Below are positions 26,443 through 34,950 of a DNA stretch of 64,000 nt, piece by piece (within the stretch, counting starts at the first letter, position 1; each line of letters begins with the position of its first letter). The translations under genes and the position numbers were made by a program. Below the pieces are notes generated by a model. It was not told the DNA's origin. It did not search any database and saw nothing but the letters and a program-made list of their open reading frames with translations. Source of the stretch: Devosia sp. GTDB lineage: Bacteria; Pseudomonadota; Alphaproteobacteria; Rhizobiales; Devosiaceae. Where the stretch lies: assembly GCA_016713105.1 (NCBI GenBank), contig JADJPS010000018.1:496001-560000 (forward strand), given 5' to 3'.

Positions 26443-27834
26443 ATGACCACCGCCCTCGAAGCCGCCCTCGCCCATGTCGATGCCCACCTCGATCAGAGCG
26501 TCGAGCGGCTGAAGACGCTGGTGGCGATCAAGTCGATCTCCACCGATCCCGCCTATGCCGGCGAGGTGCGCCGGGCCGCCGACTGGCTGGCCGCCGAGAT
26601 CGGCGCGCTCGGCTTTGCGGCCTCGGTCCGCGCCACCCCGGGCCACCCGGTGGTGATCGGCCACGACCAGTCCGCTCCGGGCCCGCACGTGCTGTTCTAT
26701 GCCCATTACGACGTGCAGCCGGTCGACCCGCTCAACCTGTGGAACACCGATCCGTTCACCGCCACGCTGGTGACCGGTGCCGATGGCGAGCAGCAGATCG
26801 TCGGCCGCGGCACCTCCGACGACAAGGGGCAGCTGCTCACCTTTGTCGAGGCCTGCCGGGCCTGGAAGGCGGCCAATGGCGGCCTGCCGCTCAAGGTCAG
26901 CCTGATCTTCGAGGGCGAGGAGGAGATCGGCGGCAAGAGCCTGCCGGGCTTCCTCGCTTCCGCGCGGGACGAGCTGGGCGTCGCCGACATCGCGCTGGTG
27001 TGCGACACCGACCTGTGGAACGCCACGACGCCCGCCATCGTCACCATGCTGCGCGGCCTCGTGGGTGAAGAGATCGAGATCACCTGCGCCAGCCACGACC
27101 TGCATTCGGGCATGTATGGCAATGCCGCGCGCAATCCCATCCAGGTGCTCGCCGACATCATCGCCTCGCTGCGCAATCCGGACGGGAGCGTCGCCATCGC
27201 GGGCTTCTATGACGATGTGGCCGAACTCCCGGCCGAGATCGCGGCGCTCTGGAAGCGCCTGCCCTATGACGAGGCGGCGTTCCTCAAGGGCGCGGGCCTG
27301 ACCACGCCGGCCGGCGAGAAGGGCCGCTCGGTGCTCGAACAGACCCGATCGCGCCCAACCTGCGAGATCAACGGCATCACCGGCGGCTATACCGGCGACG
27401 GCTTCAAGACCGTCATTCCGGCGAAGGCCAGCGCCAAGATCTCGTTCCGCCTCGTCTCCGGCATGGATCCGGCGAAGATCCGGGCCGCGTTCCGGCGGCA
27501 CGTCGAGGATCGGCTGCCGCCGGACGCCAGCGTCTCCTTCAGGGAACACGGGGGCAGCCCGGCGGTATCGGTGCCCACCGATGGTCCCTTCCTGAGGAAG
27601 GCGGCGGGGGCCCTTGCCGAGGAGTGGGGGAACGAAGCGGCGCTGATCGGTTCGGGCGGTTCCATTCCGGTAGCGGGCGACTTCAAGCGGCAGCTGGGCC
27701 TCGATACGCTGCTCATCGGCTTTGCCCGAGAGGACGACCGCATCCACTCGCCCAACGAGAAGTACAACCTCTCCAGTTTCCACAAGGGCATCCGCTCATG
27801 GGTCCGCATCCTCGCGGCCCTTGCGACGGACTGA
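26443..27834 (+). CDS. M20 family metallopeptidase (dipeptidase)
   Basis: A 463-residue zinc aminoacyl-dipeptidase. Metal ligands and catalytic residues are visible: HVLFYAHYDVQPVD (His, Asp), GRGTSDDKGQLL (bridging Asp), FEGEEEIGGKSL (catalytic and ligand Glu), LVCDTD (Asp) and a C-terminal His in DDRIHSPNEKYN. The dimerisation domain lies between (HDLHSGMYGNAARNP). There is no signal peptide, so it acts on peptides in the cytoplasm; the opp importer 1.4 kb away could supply them. ATG 26443 was chosen because the frame upstream passes through the repeat. Convergent with the SRPBCC gene, with 1 base between stops. Confidence 0.9.
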   Translation: MTTALEAALAHVDAHLDQSVERLKTLVAIKSISTDPAYAGEVRRAADWLAAEIGALGFAASVRATPGHPVVIGHDQSAPGPHVLFYAHYDVQPVDPLNLWNTDPFTATLVTGADGEQQIVGRGTSDDKGQLLTFVEACRAWKAANGGLPLKVSLIFEGEEEIGGKSLPGFLASARDELGVADIALVCDTDLWNATTPAIVTMLRGLVGEEIEITCASHDLHSGMYGNAARNPIQVLADIIASLRNPDGSVAIAGFYDDVAELPAEIAALWKRLPYDEAAFLKGAGLTTPAGEKGRSVLEQTRSRPTCEINGITGGYTGDGFKTVIPAKASAKISFRLVSGMDPAKIRAAFRRHVEDRLPPDASVSFREHGGSPAVSVPTDGPFLRKAAGALAEEWGNEAALIGSGGSIPVAGDFKRQLGLDTLLIGFAREDDRIHSPNEKYNLSSFHKGIRSWVRILAALATD

Positions 27835-27835
27835 C

Positions 27836-28243
27836 TCAGGCGGTCTCGAGCAGTGACTTGAGGGTCAGCAGGTCCGTGCGGACCCACTCGAGTTCGGAGT
27901 GAAAGGCCGCCTCGCTGTCATCGGCCGGAGCAAAGATCGTCATCGTCACCAGCGAGCCCTCGCCGTCACGCACGACGCGGACCGGAGCGGCGAACACCTG
28001 TCGCCCATCGATGCTGGCACTGACATCGAGGACGCCAAAGGGGTTGCGGGCGGTGAAGCGAATAGTGACGGGCCGGTCGATGAAGGCCGGCTTTTCGGCC
28101 ACCCACTCCAGTGGGGCCTCGGCATGGTACTCGGCACCCAGTACGGAGGCCCAGCTGAACAGGTTTCTGGGATTGGCAAGGAAGTCGTAGACCGCCTCGT
28201 ATGGTCGCTGGATGGCGACACCCACTGTCTCAGATCTTCGCAA
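27836..28243 (-). CDS. SRPBCC family protein
   Basis: A 135-residue protein with the start-domain (Bet v1-like) pattern: VGVAIQRPYEAVYDFLANPR at the N-terminus, a run of alternating strands (VTIRFTARNPFGVLDVSASI) and a closing amphipathic helix (EWVRTDLLTLKSLLE). The fold binds hydrophobic ligands or serves as a polyketide cyclase/ATPase activator; nothing in the sequence selects one role. No clear partner gene is nearby. Confidence 0.72.
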   Translation of the reverse strand: MRRSETVGVAIQRPYEAVYDFLANPRNLFSWASVLGAEYHAEAPLEWVAEKPAFIDRPVTIRFTARNPFGVLDVSASIDGRQVFAAPVRVVRDGEGSLVTMTIFAPADDSEAAFHSELEWVRTDLLTLKSLLETA

Positions 28244-28343
28244 GTCGTATCATCCGTGGCATGGCATCACGACCAGTCGCTACCATCGCTCGCACGCGAT
28301 CGCCGGCCGCACAGTGTCGAAGTCAATGCTTCCGGAAGACCCG

Positions 28344-28374
28344 AAAAAGCAGAGGCCCGCCGAAGCGGGCCTCT
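28344..28374 (-). terminator. Rho-independent terminator of rpmJ
   Basis: Perfect 10-bp stem 28351-28360 with 28365-28374 and a four-base loop, followed on the minus strand by GCTTTTT (28344-28350). It lies 20 bases after the rpmJ stop. Confidence 0.88.
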
Positions 28375-28393
28375 GGATGCATTGGCGCAAAGC

Positions 28394-28519
28394 TCAGCCC
28401 TGGCGGGCCTTGTAGCGCTTGTCGACCTTGTTGATGATGTACACGCGGCCGCGGCGGCGCACGAGCTTGTTGGCGCGATGGCGACCCATCAGTGCCTTGA
28501 GCGAGTTGGTGACCTTCAT
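28394..28519 (-). CDS. rpmJ: 50S ribosomal protein L36 (zinc-free form)
   Basis: 41 residues: MKVTNSLKALMGRHRANKLV, then RRRGRVYIINKVDKRYKARQ and a final Gly. It has no cysteine, so it is the C-minus type of L36 that lacks the zinc ribbon, the usual alphaproteobacterial form. GAGGT lies 7 bases before the ATG. The gene stands alone with its own promoter (28574-28602), a terminator-like hairpin in the leader and a strong terminator downstream. Confidence 0.95.
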   Translation of the reverse strand: MKVTNSLKALMGRHRANKLVRRRGRVYIINKVDKRYKARQG

Positions 28520-28540
28520 TCAAAGACCTCGAAACGAAAC

Positions 28541-28560
28541 AAAAAAGGCGCCGCGCGCCT
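28541..28560 (-). promoter_or_regulatory. Terminator-like hairpin in the rpmJ leader
   Basis: On the minus strand AGGCGC-GCG-GCGCCT is followed by TTTTT (28541-28545), between the predicted rpmJ start of transcription (about 28567) and the coding region. The 6-bp stem plus U-run is what an attenuator would look like. It is very close to the predicted start site, so it may instead be chance. Confidence 0.4.
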
Positions 28561-28573
28561 CGAATTCGCCCTG

Positions 28574-28602
28574 TCAATACGGGCAAACGCCCGGCCTGTC
28601 AA
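28574..28602 (-). promoter_or_regulatory. Probable promoter of rpmJ
   Basis: On the minus strand a consensus -35 TTGACA (28602-28597), a 17-base spacer and TATTGA (28579-28574). A second TTGACA overlaps the -10 box. The predicted leader is about 48 bases. Confidence 0.55.
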
Positions 28603-28721
28603 CGCCCGGGAGCCTCTCGGCAAACCGCTTTTCGCGAGCGGCAATGCCCCCACATCCCTGCCAGTTAACCGACTGGCAATCGGTCGGCGCCCACAGTCGG
28701 AGGCTGTACCGCGGGGACACC

Positions 28722-29216
28722 ATGACAACCGCAAGCAAGTCGCGCTTCGCCAAACTCGATGTGCTGCTCGTGGAGCCGACGCCGCACATGTCCACGCTCA
28801 TCGTGTCCATGTTGCGCCACCTTAGGGTGCACGGCGTCGACGAGGCGTCCACCTCGTCCGCAGCATTGGCCCAGCTTGGCCAGCGCAAGTACGGAGCCAT
28901 CCTCGTCGACGAGGCGCTGAAGCCGATGGACGGGATCGAGCTGACCCGTGCCTTGCGGGCCGCAGAGGGGCCGAACCGCGACACGCCGGTGATCATGATG
29001 TCGTCGACGCCCGAAGCGGCGCGCATCCTTGCCGCCCGCGACGCCGGCATCAGCGAGTTCCTGCGCAAGCCGTTCGCCGCCCAGCACGTCGAGACGCGCC
29101 TGGTCTCGATCCTGGCTGCGCCGCGCGAGTTCATCACCGCGGGCGCCTATGCCGGTCCCGACCGTCGTCGTCGCAATGTCGAGCACAAGGGCGAGGAGCG
29201 GCGGCGGGGCCGCTGA
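28722..29216 (+). CDS. Stand-alone receiver-domain protein with altered phosphorylation site
   Basis: 164 residues: a CheY-like receiver domain (about 12-132) and a basic tail (GPDRRRRNVEHKGEERRRGR). The conserved switch Thr/Ser (MMSST) and Lys (FLRKPF) are present. The acidic pair normally written DD reads E18-P19, and the residue four before the conserved Pro68, normally the phospho-acceptor Asp, is Glu64 (ILVDEALKPMDG), with Asp63 just before it. It may therefore be constitutively in one state. ATG 28722 was chosen behind GGGGACACC. No output domain or kinase is seen. Its stop is 2 bases from the convergent oppF stop. Confidence 0.82.
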   Translation: MTTASKSRFAKLDVLLVEPTPHMSTLIVSMLRHLRVHGVDEASTSSAALAQLGQRKYGAILVDEALKPMDGIELTRALRAAEGPNRDTPVIMMSSTPEAARILAARDAGISEFLRKPFAAQHVETRLVSILAAPREFITAGAYAGPDRRRRNVEHKGEERRRGR

Positions 29217-29218
29217 CC

Positions 29219-30226
29219 TCACTGTGCGGCGGTCACCGCGAGCTCCCGCCAGCGATGGCAGGCGACCAGCCTGCCGCCGTCCACGGTCTCGAGCGGGGGG
29301 CGCTTGTCGGCACAGAGCGCTACGGCGTGGCGACAGCGGGTCCGGAATGTGCATCCGGACGGTGGATTGATCGGTGACGGGATCTCACCGACGAGGCCGT
29401 CGATGGTTCGCTGCCTTGCGCGGCGCGGATCCGGAATCGGAACGGCCGTCAGCAGGGCCCTGGTGTAGGGGTGCCTGGGGTCGGCGTAGAGATCGTCGCC
29501 ACTCGCCAGTTCGACAACGCGCCCCAGGTACAGGACCAGTATCCGGTCGGAGACGTGACGCACCACGCTGAGGTTGTGCGAGATGAACACCAGGGTGAGC
29601 CCGAACTGCTGCTTGAGGTCGCTCAGGAGGTTGACGATCTGCGCCTGGACCGAGACGTCGAGCGCCGATACCGGCTCGTCGCACACGATCAGCTTGGGTT
29701 CCGTGATCAGCGCGCGGGCAATTCCGATGCGCTGCGCCTGGCCGCCCGAAAACTCGTGCGGATAGCGATTGATCATCTCCGGGAGCAGACCCACCGCCTC
29801 CATAGCCTTGATGACCCGCTCGCGCCGGCCCTTCGCATCGACCTCGGGCATCAGCGTCCGGAGCGGATCGGCGATGATCTCTCCGACCGTCATGCGCGGG
29901 TTGAGCGAGGCCAGCGGATCCTGGAAGATGATCTGCAGGTCGCGGCGGCGCAGCCGCATCTGTTCCTCCGGCAACCGCGCGATATCCTCGCCGAGCCAGA
30001 GCACGCGGCCCTCGTCGGGCGACAGCAGCTGCAGGATGCAGCGGCCCAGAGTCGATTTCCCGCACCCGCTTTCCCCGACAATGCCGAGCGTCTCCCCGCG
30101 CTTGACGGTGAAACTGATGTCCTGCAGCGCCTTGAGCTGAAACGGGCGGGTGAACAGGCCACTCGAGACCGAGAAGAACTTGGAGAGGTTCTCGATCCTC
30201 AGAAGATCATCATTGTGCTCGAGCAT
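29219..30226 (-). CDS. oppF: Peptide ABC transporter ATP-binding protein (OppF/DppF)
   Basis: 335 residues. Walker A is GESGCGKST, the ABC signature is FSGGQAQRIGIARAL, Walker B is LIVCDEPVSALD, and the C-terminal oligopeptide-transporter extension (PPSGCTFRTRCRHAVALC) has the cysteine pattern of a 4Fe-4S site. It powers peptide import together with OppD at the inner membrane. The start at 30226 overlaps the oppD stop by one base (TGATG). Last gene of an oppABCDF operon. Confidence 0.93.
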   Translation of the reverse strand: MLEHNDDLLRIENLSKFFSVSSGLFTRPFQLKALQDISFTVKRGETLGIVGESGCGKSTLGRCILQLLSPDEGRVLWLGEDIARLPEEQMRLRRRDLQIIFQDPLASLNPRMTVGEIIADPLRTLMPEVDAKGRRERVIKAMEAVGLLPEMINRYPHEFSGGQAQRIGIARALITEPKLIVCDEPVSALDVSVQAQIVNLLSDLKQQFGLTLVFISHNLSVVRHVSDRILVLYLGRVVELASGDDLYADPRHPYTRALLTAVPIPDPRRARQRTIDGLVGEIPSPINPPSGCTFRTRCRHAVALCADKRPPLETVDGGRLVACHRWRELAVTAAQ

Positions 30227-31212
30227 CACGCGACCTCCTCGTGCTTGAGAGATCCCTGATACCAGCAGGCCCGGCCACGGGCCCCACCATCCACCGGCAG
30301 CAATTGCGGGCGTTCCGCAAAGCAGGTTTCGAACCGGAACGCGCAGCGCGGATGGAAGGCACATCCGCTCGGCAGCCGCTCGAGGCTGGGCGGCAGGCCC
30401 TGTATCGGGTCGAGCCGCTGGGCCCGCTTGGCGACGTGCGGCGTGGAGTGCAGCAAGCCCAGCGTGTAGGGGTGGCGGGGGTCGTAGAACAGCTCGTCTA
30501 CCGTTCCCGTCTCGACGCAACGCCCGCCATACATCACCATCATGCGGTCGGCGACGCCCGCAACCACCCCAAGGTCGTGGGTGATCAGCACCAGCGCCGT
30601 CCCGAACTCGTCCGTAAGGGTCTTGAACAGCTCGAGCATCTGCGCCTGAACAGTGACGTCGAGCGCCGTGGTCGGCTCGTCCGCGATCAGGATCTTGGGT
30701 CGGCACAGCAGCGCCATGGCAATCATCACGCGCTGCCGCATGCCGCCCGACAGTTCGTGCGGATACGCGCTGGCGCGCTTGACGGGCTCGGGAATGCCGA
30801 CCCGTTCCAGCATCTCGATCACGGCGCGCCCAGCCTTGTCCGGGGCAAAGCCCTGGTGTCGCACCAGCACTTCGGCAAGCTGGGTGCGGACCTTGAGGCT
30901 CGGGTTGAGCGACGTCATCGGATCCTGGAAGATCATGGCAATGTCCTTGCCGCGATAGGCGTCGAGCCTGTCGCCGGGCATGCCGATCAGGTCGACCTCA
31001 CCCAGCATGGCCCTGCCGGCCGCCCTGCCGTTGCGGGCAAGCAGTCCCATGATGGCCAGGAAGGCCTGGCTCTTGCCCGAGCCGCTCTCGCCCACCACCG
31101 CCATCGTCTCGCCGGCGGCAAGCGAGAAGCTGAGGTCGGACACCGCCTTCACTTCGGCCTGATGCAGGGCAAAGGTCACGTCGAGGTCATCGACAACGAG
31201 CACGTTCGTCAT
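30226..31212 (-). CDS. oppD: Peptide ABC transporter ATP-binding protein (OppD/DppD)
   Basis: 328 residues. Walker A is GESGSGKSQ, the signature is LSGGMRQRVMIAMAL, Walker B is ILIADEPTTALD, and the oligopeptide C-terminal motif is PSGCAFHPRCAFRFETC. It pairs with OppF as the heterodimeric motor. The start MTNVLVVDDLDV at 31212 sits one base from the oppC stop at 31214; an open frame extends a little upstream without conservation. Confidence 0.93.
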   Translation of the reverse strand: MTNVLVVDDLDVTFALHQAEVKAVSDLSFSLAAGETMAVVGESGSGKSQAFLAIMGLLARNGRAAGRAMLGEVDLIGMPGDRLDAYRGKDIAMIFQDPMTSLNPSLKVRTQLAEVLVRHQGFAPDKAGRAVIEMLERVGIPEPVKRASAYPHELSGGMRQRVMIAMALLCRPKILIADEPTTALDVTVQAQMLELFKTLTDEFGTALVLITHDLGVVAGVADRMMVMYGGRCVETGTVDELFYDPRHPYTLGLLHSTPHVAKRAQRLDPIQGLPPSLERLPSGCAFHPRCAFRFETCFAERPQLLPVDGGARGRACWYQGSLKHEEVA

Positions 31213-31213
31213 T

Positions 31214-32128
31214 CTAGCGATCCTTGGGATCGAGGGCGTCGCGCAACCCATCGCCGACATAGGACAGGCAGACCAGCATCAGCACGAGGATGAAGGCGGG
31301 CGTGTAGAGCATCCACGGCAGGGCTTCGGCTACCGGAGCGCCAAAGGAAATCAGGGTACCCAGCGAGGTCTGCGGCTCCTGCACGCCCAGGCCCAGGTAG
31401 CTGAGGAAGCTCTCGGTGACGATGATCTCGGGGATGGTCAGCGTCGCATAGATCACGACCGGCCCCGTCAGGTTGGGCAGGATGTGCCGAAAGATGATGG
31501 TGAACGGCCCGGCCCCGCCGGCCTTGGCCGCTTCGATGAACTCGCGTTGCTTGAGGGTCAGCGTCTGCCCGCGCACGATGCGCGCCATGGTGAGCCACTC
31601 GAGAAACCCGATCCCGACGAACAGCAGGACGGGTGAGCGGCCGAAGATCACCACCAGGATGATCACGAACAGGATGTAGGGCAGCGCATACATGATGTCG
31701 ACGAAGCGCATCATCAGAGCGTCGACCCTGCCGCCGAAGTACCCGGCAATCGCGCCGTAGACGACCCCGATCACCACCGAGACGGCGGTGGCAACCGCCG
31801 CCACGATGAGCGACATCTGGGTGCCCTGCAGCGTTCGGGCCAGCATGTCGCGCCCGTTCTGGTCGGTGCCGAAATAGTGCCCCTTCTCCCAGTCGGGGGG
31901 CTTGCGGATGCCGGCCCAGTCGATCTTGTCGAAGCTCCACGGCAGCAGGTAGGGCCCGACCAGCGCAAACAGCACGATGGCGACGAGAATGAAGATCGAG
32001 ACCAGCGCGGCCTTGTTGTTGACCAGCCGACGCAGCGCATCCTGGGTCAGCGAGCGGCCCTTCGGCGCGTTCGCCAGGGCCTCGGCATAGGCTGACAGGA
32101 CGGCGTCCTTACCCGTGAGTCCGGCCAT
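31214..32128 (-). CDS. oppC: Peptide ABC transporter permease (OppC/DppC)
   Basis: 304 residues with about six membrane helices. It begins with a soluble N-terminal stretch and the OppC_N helix (ALVSIFILVAIVLFALVGPY). The HYFGTDQNGRDMLART segment is diagnostic, and the inner-membrane EAA loop (EWLTMARIVRGQTLTLKQRE) contacts the ATPases. The ATG overlaps the oppB stop by one base (TGATG). Confidence 0.93.
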   Translation of the reverse strand: MAGLTGKDAVLSAYAEALANAPKGRSLTQDALRRLVNNKAALVSIFILVAIVLFALVGPYLLPWSFDKIDWAGIRKPPDWEKGHYFGTDQNGRDMLARTLQGTQMSLIVAAVATAVSVVIGVVYGAIAGYFGGRVDALMMRFVDIMYALPYILFVIILVVIFGRSPVLLFVGIGFLEWLTMARIVRGQTLTLKQREFIEAAKAGGAGPFTIIFRHILPNLTGPVVIYATLTIPEIIVTESFLSYLGLGVQEPQTSLGTLISFGAPVAEALPWMLYTPAFILVLMLVCLSYVGDGLRDALDPKDR

Positions 32129-33051
32129 CAGCGGTACCTCACCTTGGGGTCGAGCCAGGCATAGACAATGTCCACGAGCAGGTTGAGGGCCAGGATGATG
32201 AACACGTAGAGGATGGTGGTCCCAAGGACGAGACCGTAGTCGCGGTTCAGCGCGGCGGTGATGAAGTACTTGCCGATCCCGGGCAGGGCAAACACCTGTT
32301 CGACCACCAGGGACCCCGTAAGCAGGTAGCTCAGCCCCGGGCCCAGGTAGGATACGACCGGGATGAGGGCCGGCTTGATGGCGTGCCGAGCCAGGATCAG
32401 CCGGGTGCCCAGGCCCTTGGAGCGGGCCGTTCGGACATAGTTGGTGCCCAGCACCTCGATCATCGAGCCGCGGGTGAGGCGGGCGACGCGCGCGCCGTGC
32501 GGCATCGACAGGATCAGCACCGGCATGACGAGGTTGAGAATCGCCCCGGGCTGGTAGCCGCCCACTGGCAGCCAGCGCAGATAGACCCCGAACACGAGCT
32601 GCGCCAGGTTGGCCATCAGGAAGTTGGGGATCACCAGCGGAATCAGTACCACGAAGACCAGCAGGTAGTCCGGCCACTTGTTCTGGTAGAACGCCGCAAG
32701 GGCTCCCGCGATCAGGCCCGCCGCGGTACCGATCGCGAAGGCGGCAAACCCCAGCATCAGGGTGAATGGCAGGCCGATGCTGATCAGTCGTGCCACCGAG
32801 AAGTCCCGCATCACCATCGACGGGCCGAAGTCGCCGCGCAGCACGCCGAGGATGTAGTCGACGAACTGCAGCGGCAGCGGCTTGTCGAGGTTGTAGTATT
32901 CCCGCAGGTTGCGCAGCACGTCGGGCGGCAGGGCCCGTTCGCCGTCAAATGGCCCACCCGGGGCCAGCCGCAGGATGAAGAAGCATACCGCAATCGTGAT
33001 GAACACGATCGGGATGGCCGAAAGCACCCGCCTCAGCGCATATCCGAGCAT
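32128..33051 (-). CDS. oppB: Peptide ABC transporter permease (OppB/DppB)
   Basis: 307 residues, six membrane helices. The N-terminus (MLGYALRRVLSAIPIVFITI) and the APGGPFDGERALP loop are typical of OppB, and the EAA loop (YVRTARSKGLGTRLILARHA) is clear. ATG 33051 was chosen because the residues before it are not conserved. It follows oppA by about 100 bases. Confidence 0.93.
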   Translation of the reverse strand: MLGYALRRVLSAIPIVFITIAVCFFILRLAPGGPFDGERALPPDVLRNLREYYNLDKPLPLQFVDYILGVLRGDFGPSMVMRDFSVARLISIGLPFTLMLGFAAFAIGTAAGLIAGALAAFYQNKWPDYLLVFVVLIPLVIPNFLMANLAQLVFGVYLRWLPVGGYQPGAILNLVMPVLILSMPHGARVARLTRGSMIEVLGTNYVRTARSKGLGTRLILARHAIKPALIPVVSYLGPGLSYLLTGSLVVEQVFALPGIGKYFITAALNRDYGLVLGTTILYVFIILALNLLVDIVYAWLDPKVRYR

Positions 33052-33154
33052 TTGTCGTGGACCTTTCCCGCCAGCCTGCGGGACCAACGCCGCTGGCGGG
33101 CAGCAGCAGGAAGTGGCCGCGAAGTCCCAGCTTCGCGGCCACGGCGGTCGGAGC

Positions 33155-34770
33155 TTACTCCGACTTCGTCATCCAGCGGACACGGTTGATGTCCTTGGCG
33201 TTGTCGACAAAGCCCGTGATCTTCGGAGACACCACGTTCTTGGACACGTACCAGTAGATCGGGATCACCGCGAACTCGTCCATTGCGAGCGCCTCGGCCT
33301 CATGCAGCAGACCAGCCCGCTTGCCAAGGTCGAGTTCCTTGGCGGCGGCGTCCATCAGTTCATCGAACTTCGCGTTCGAATAGCGGCCGTAGTTGTTGCC
33401 CCAGTTCATCGTGCCGTCGGCCTGCTTGATGCCCGTGCGCAGCAGGTCGAGCGTATTGCTGGCGTCCGAGTAATCCAGCAGCCAGCCGGCGCGGCCGACC
33501 TGGAAGTCGCCCGCGTTGAGCGCGTCGTAGTGAACCGCGGTCTCGGCGTTGAACAGCTCGACTTCGACGCCGATCTGCTTCCACATGTCCGAGATCGCCA
33601 CCGCGATGCGCTGGTGGTTCTCGTTGGTGTTGTAGCGCAATTGCATCTTGAGCGGGCTTTCGGGCGTGAAGCCCGCGTCCGACATTAGCTTCTTGGCCTC
33701 TTCGACGCGCTGGTCATAGGGGACCGAAGCCCATTCGGGCATGTACTGCTCGCCCTCGTAGTTCGAGGTTCCCGGCGGCACCCAGCCATAGGCCGGCAGT
33801 TCGCCGGTGCCGAGCACGTCAGGGCCGATCACATCGCGCAGCACCGAGATCGACAGCGCCTTGCGGACGTTGACATTGTCCAGCGGCGCCTTGGACTGGT
33901 TCATCACGTAGTAGTAGACGCCCAGGAACGGCGCCACGTGCGCCTGGCCGGGGTAGTTGTCCTGCAGGAACTTGTACTGGTCCGCCGGGAAGTCGGTCAG
34001 GATGTCGAGTTCGCCGGCGCGGTAGCGGTTCAGCGCGGCGGTCAGATCCTCGGTGTTGTCCCAGCGGATCTCGTCGATCTGGAGAGCGTCCTTGCCATAG
34101 TAGGTCTCGGACTTGACGCCGCGCAGGTAGGAGCCGGCACCCATTCCACGATGCTGTAGGGACCATTGCCCACGATATTGCCCGGCTGCGTCCACTGGTC
34201 GCCGAACTTCTCGATGATGTCCTTGCGGATGGGGAAGGCCGTGTAGTGGGTCAATGCCTGGAGGAAGAAGGGGGTCGGAGCCTCGAGCGTGATCTCGAGA
34301 GTCTTGTCGTCGATCGCCTTGACACCCAGTTCGCTGAAATCGGTGATCTCGCCGGCAGCGATCTTGGACGAATTCTTGATCGGGAACTGGAGGTACGCGT
34401 ACTCGGCCGCCGTCTTGGGGTCGAACAGGCGCTGGAACGCATCGACGAAGTTCTGCGCCGTAACGGCTACGCCATCCGACCACACTGCGTCCGCACGCAG
34501 CTTGAAGGTGTAGACCGTGCCATCATCGGAGATCGTAAACGACTCGGCCTGGCCCGGGATTGCATCGGCTTCGATATCCTCTGCCATCAGGCCTTCGAGA
34601 TACTCGCCGACGATCCGGTTCTCCCAATCGCCCGCCACCTTGTGCGGATCGAGCGAGCCGGGCTCGCCGCCATTGCCAAGGTTCAGCGTCACGGCCAGCG
34701 CCGTGCTCGACATAAGCGCGGCAAGCGCGCCGGCGGCTGCGGCCACCTTGAGGACCTGTGTTATTTTCAT
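33155..34770 (-). CDS. oppA: Peptide ABC transporter substrate-binding protein, frame broken once
   Basis: A periplasmic peptide-binding protein (SBP family 5). Residues 1-28 form a signal peptide (VAAAAGALAALMSSTALA). The mature part starts VTLNLGNGGEPGSLDPHKV, typical of OppA, and continues with AVWSDGVAVTAQNFVDAFQR. Near 34137 one base is missing (IVEWVPG...SYLRGVKSETYYG) and the other frame reads on to IYWYVSKNVVSPKITGFVDN. The corrected length is about 538 residues, normal for OppA. First gene of the oppABCDF operon. Confidence 0.92.
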
Positions 34771-34908
34771 TGTTGTCCCATCTCCATGAAAGACGTTTCC
34801 TGACAAGGCCGGACTTGAGTATGCCGTGCCCGATTATTGCCCGACTGGTCGATTTGGTCGGATTGGGTACGGACCCTATGGCAACGCGTTTTGCGTGACA
34901 AGCGGAAG

Positions 34909-34926
34909 CTTGACGTAAGCGTCAAG
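34909..34926. promoter_or_regulatory. Palindrome matching the fadE/fadD operators
   Basis: CTTGACG-TAAG-CGTCAAG, perfect 7-bp arms. The core TTGACG/CGTCAA is the same as in the palindromes before fadE and fadD. It lies 139 bases before the oppA start and 25 bases after the thiolase stop. A -35-like TTGACG is part of it on either strand, but no good -10 box is found at the right distance. It is a candidate site for the MerR protein encoded at 42707. Confidence 0.5.
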
Positions 34927-34950
34927 GATCAGGGCTGGCGGCGGACCGGC

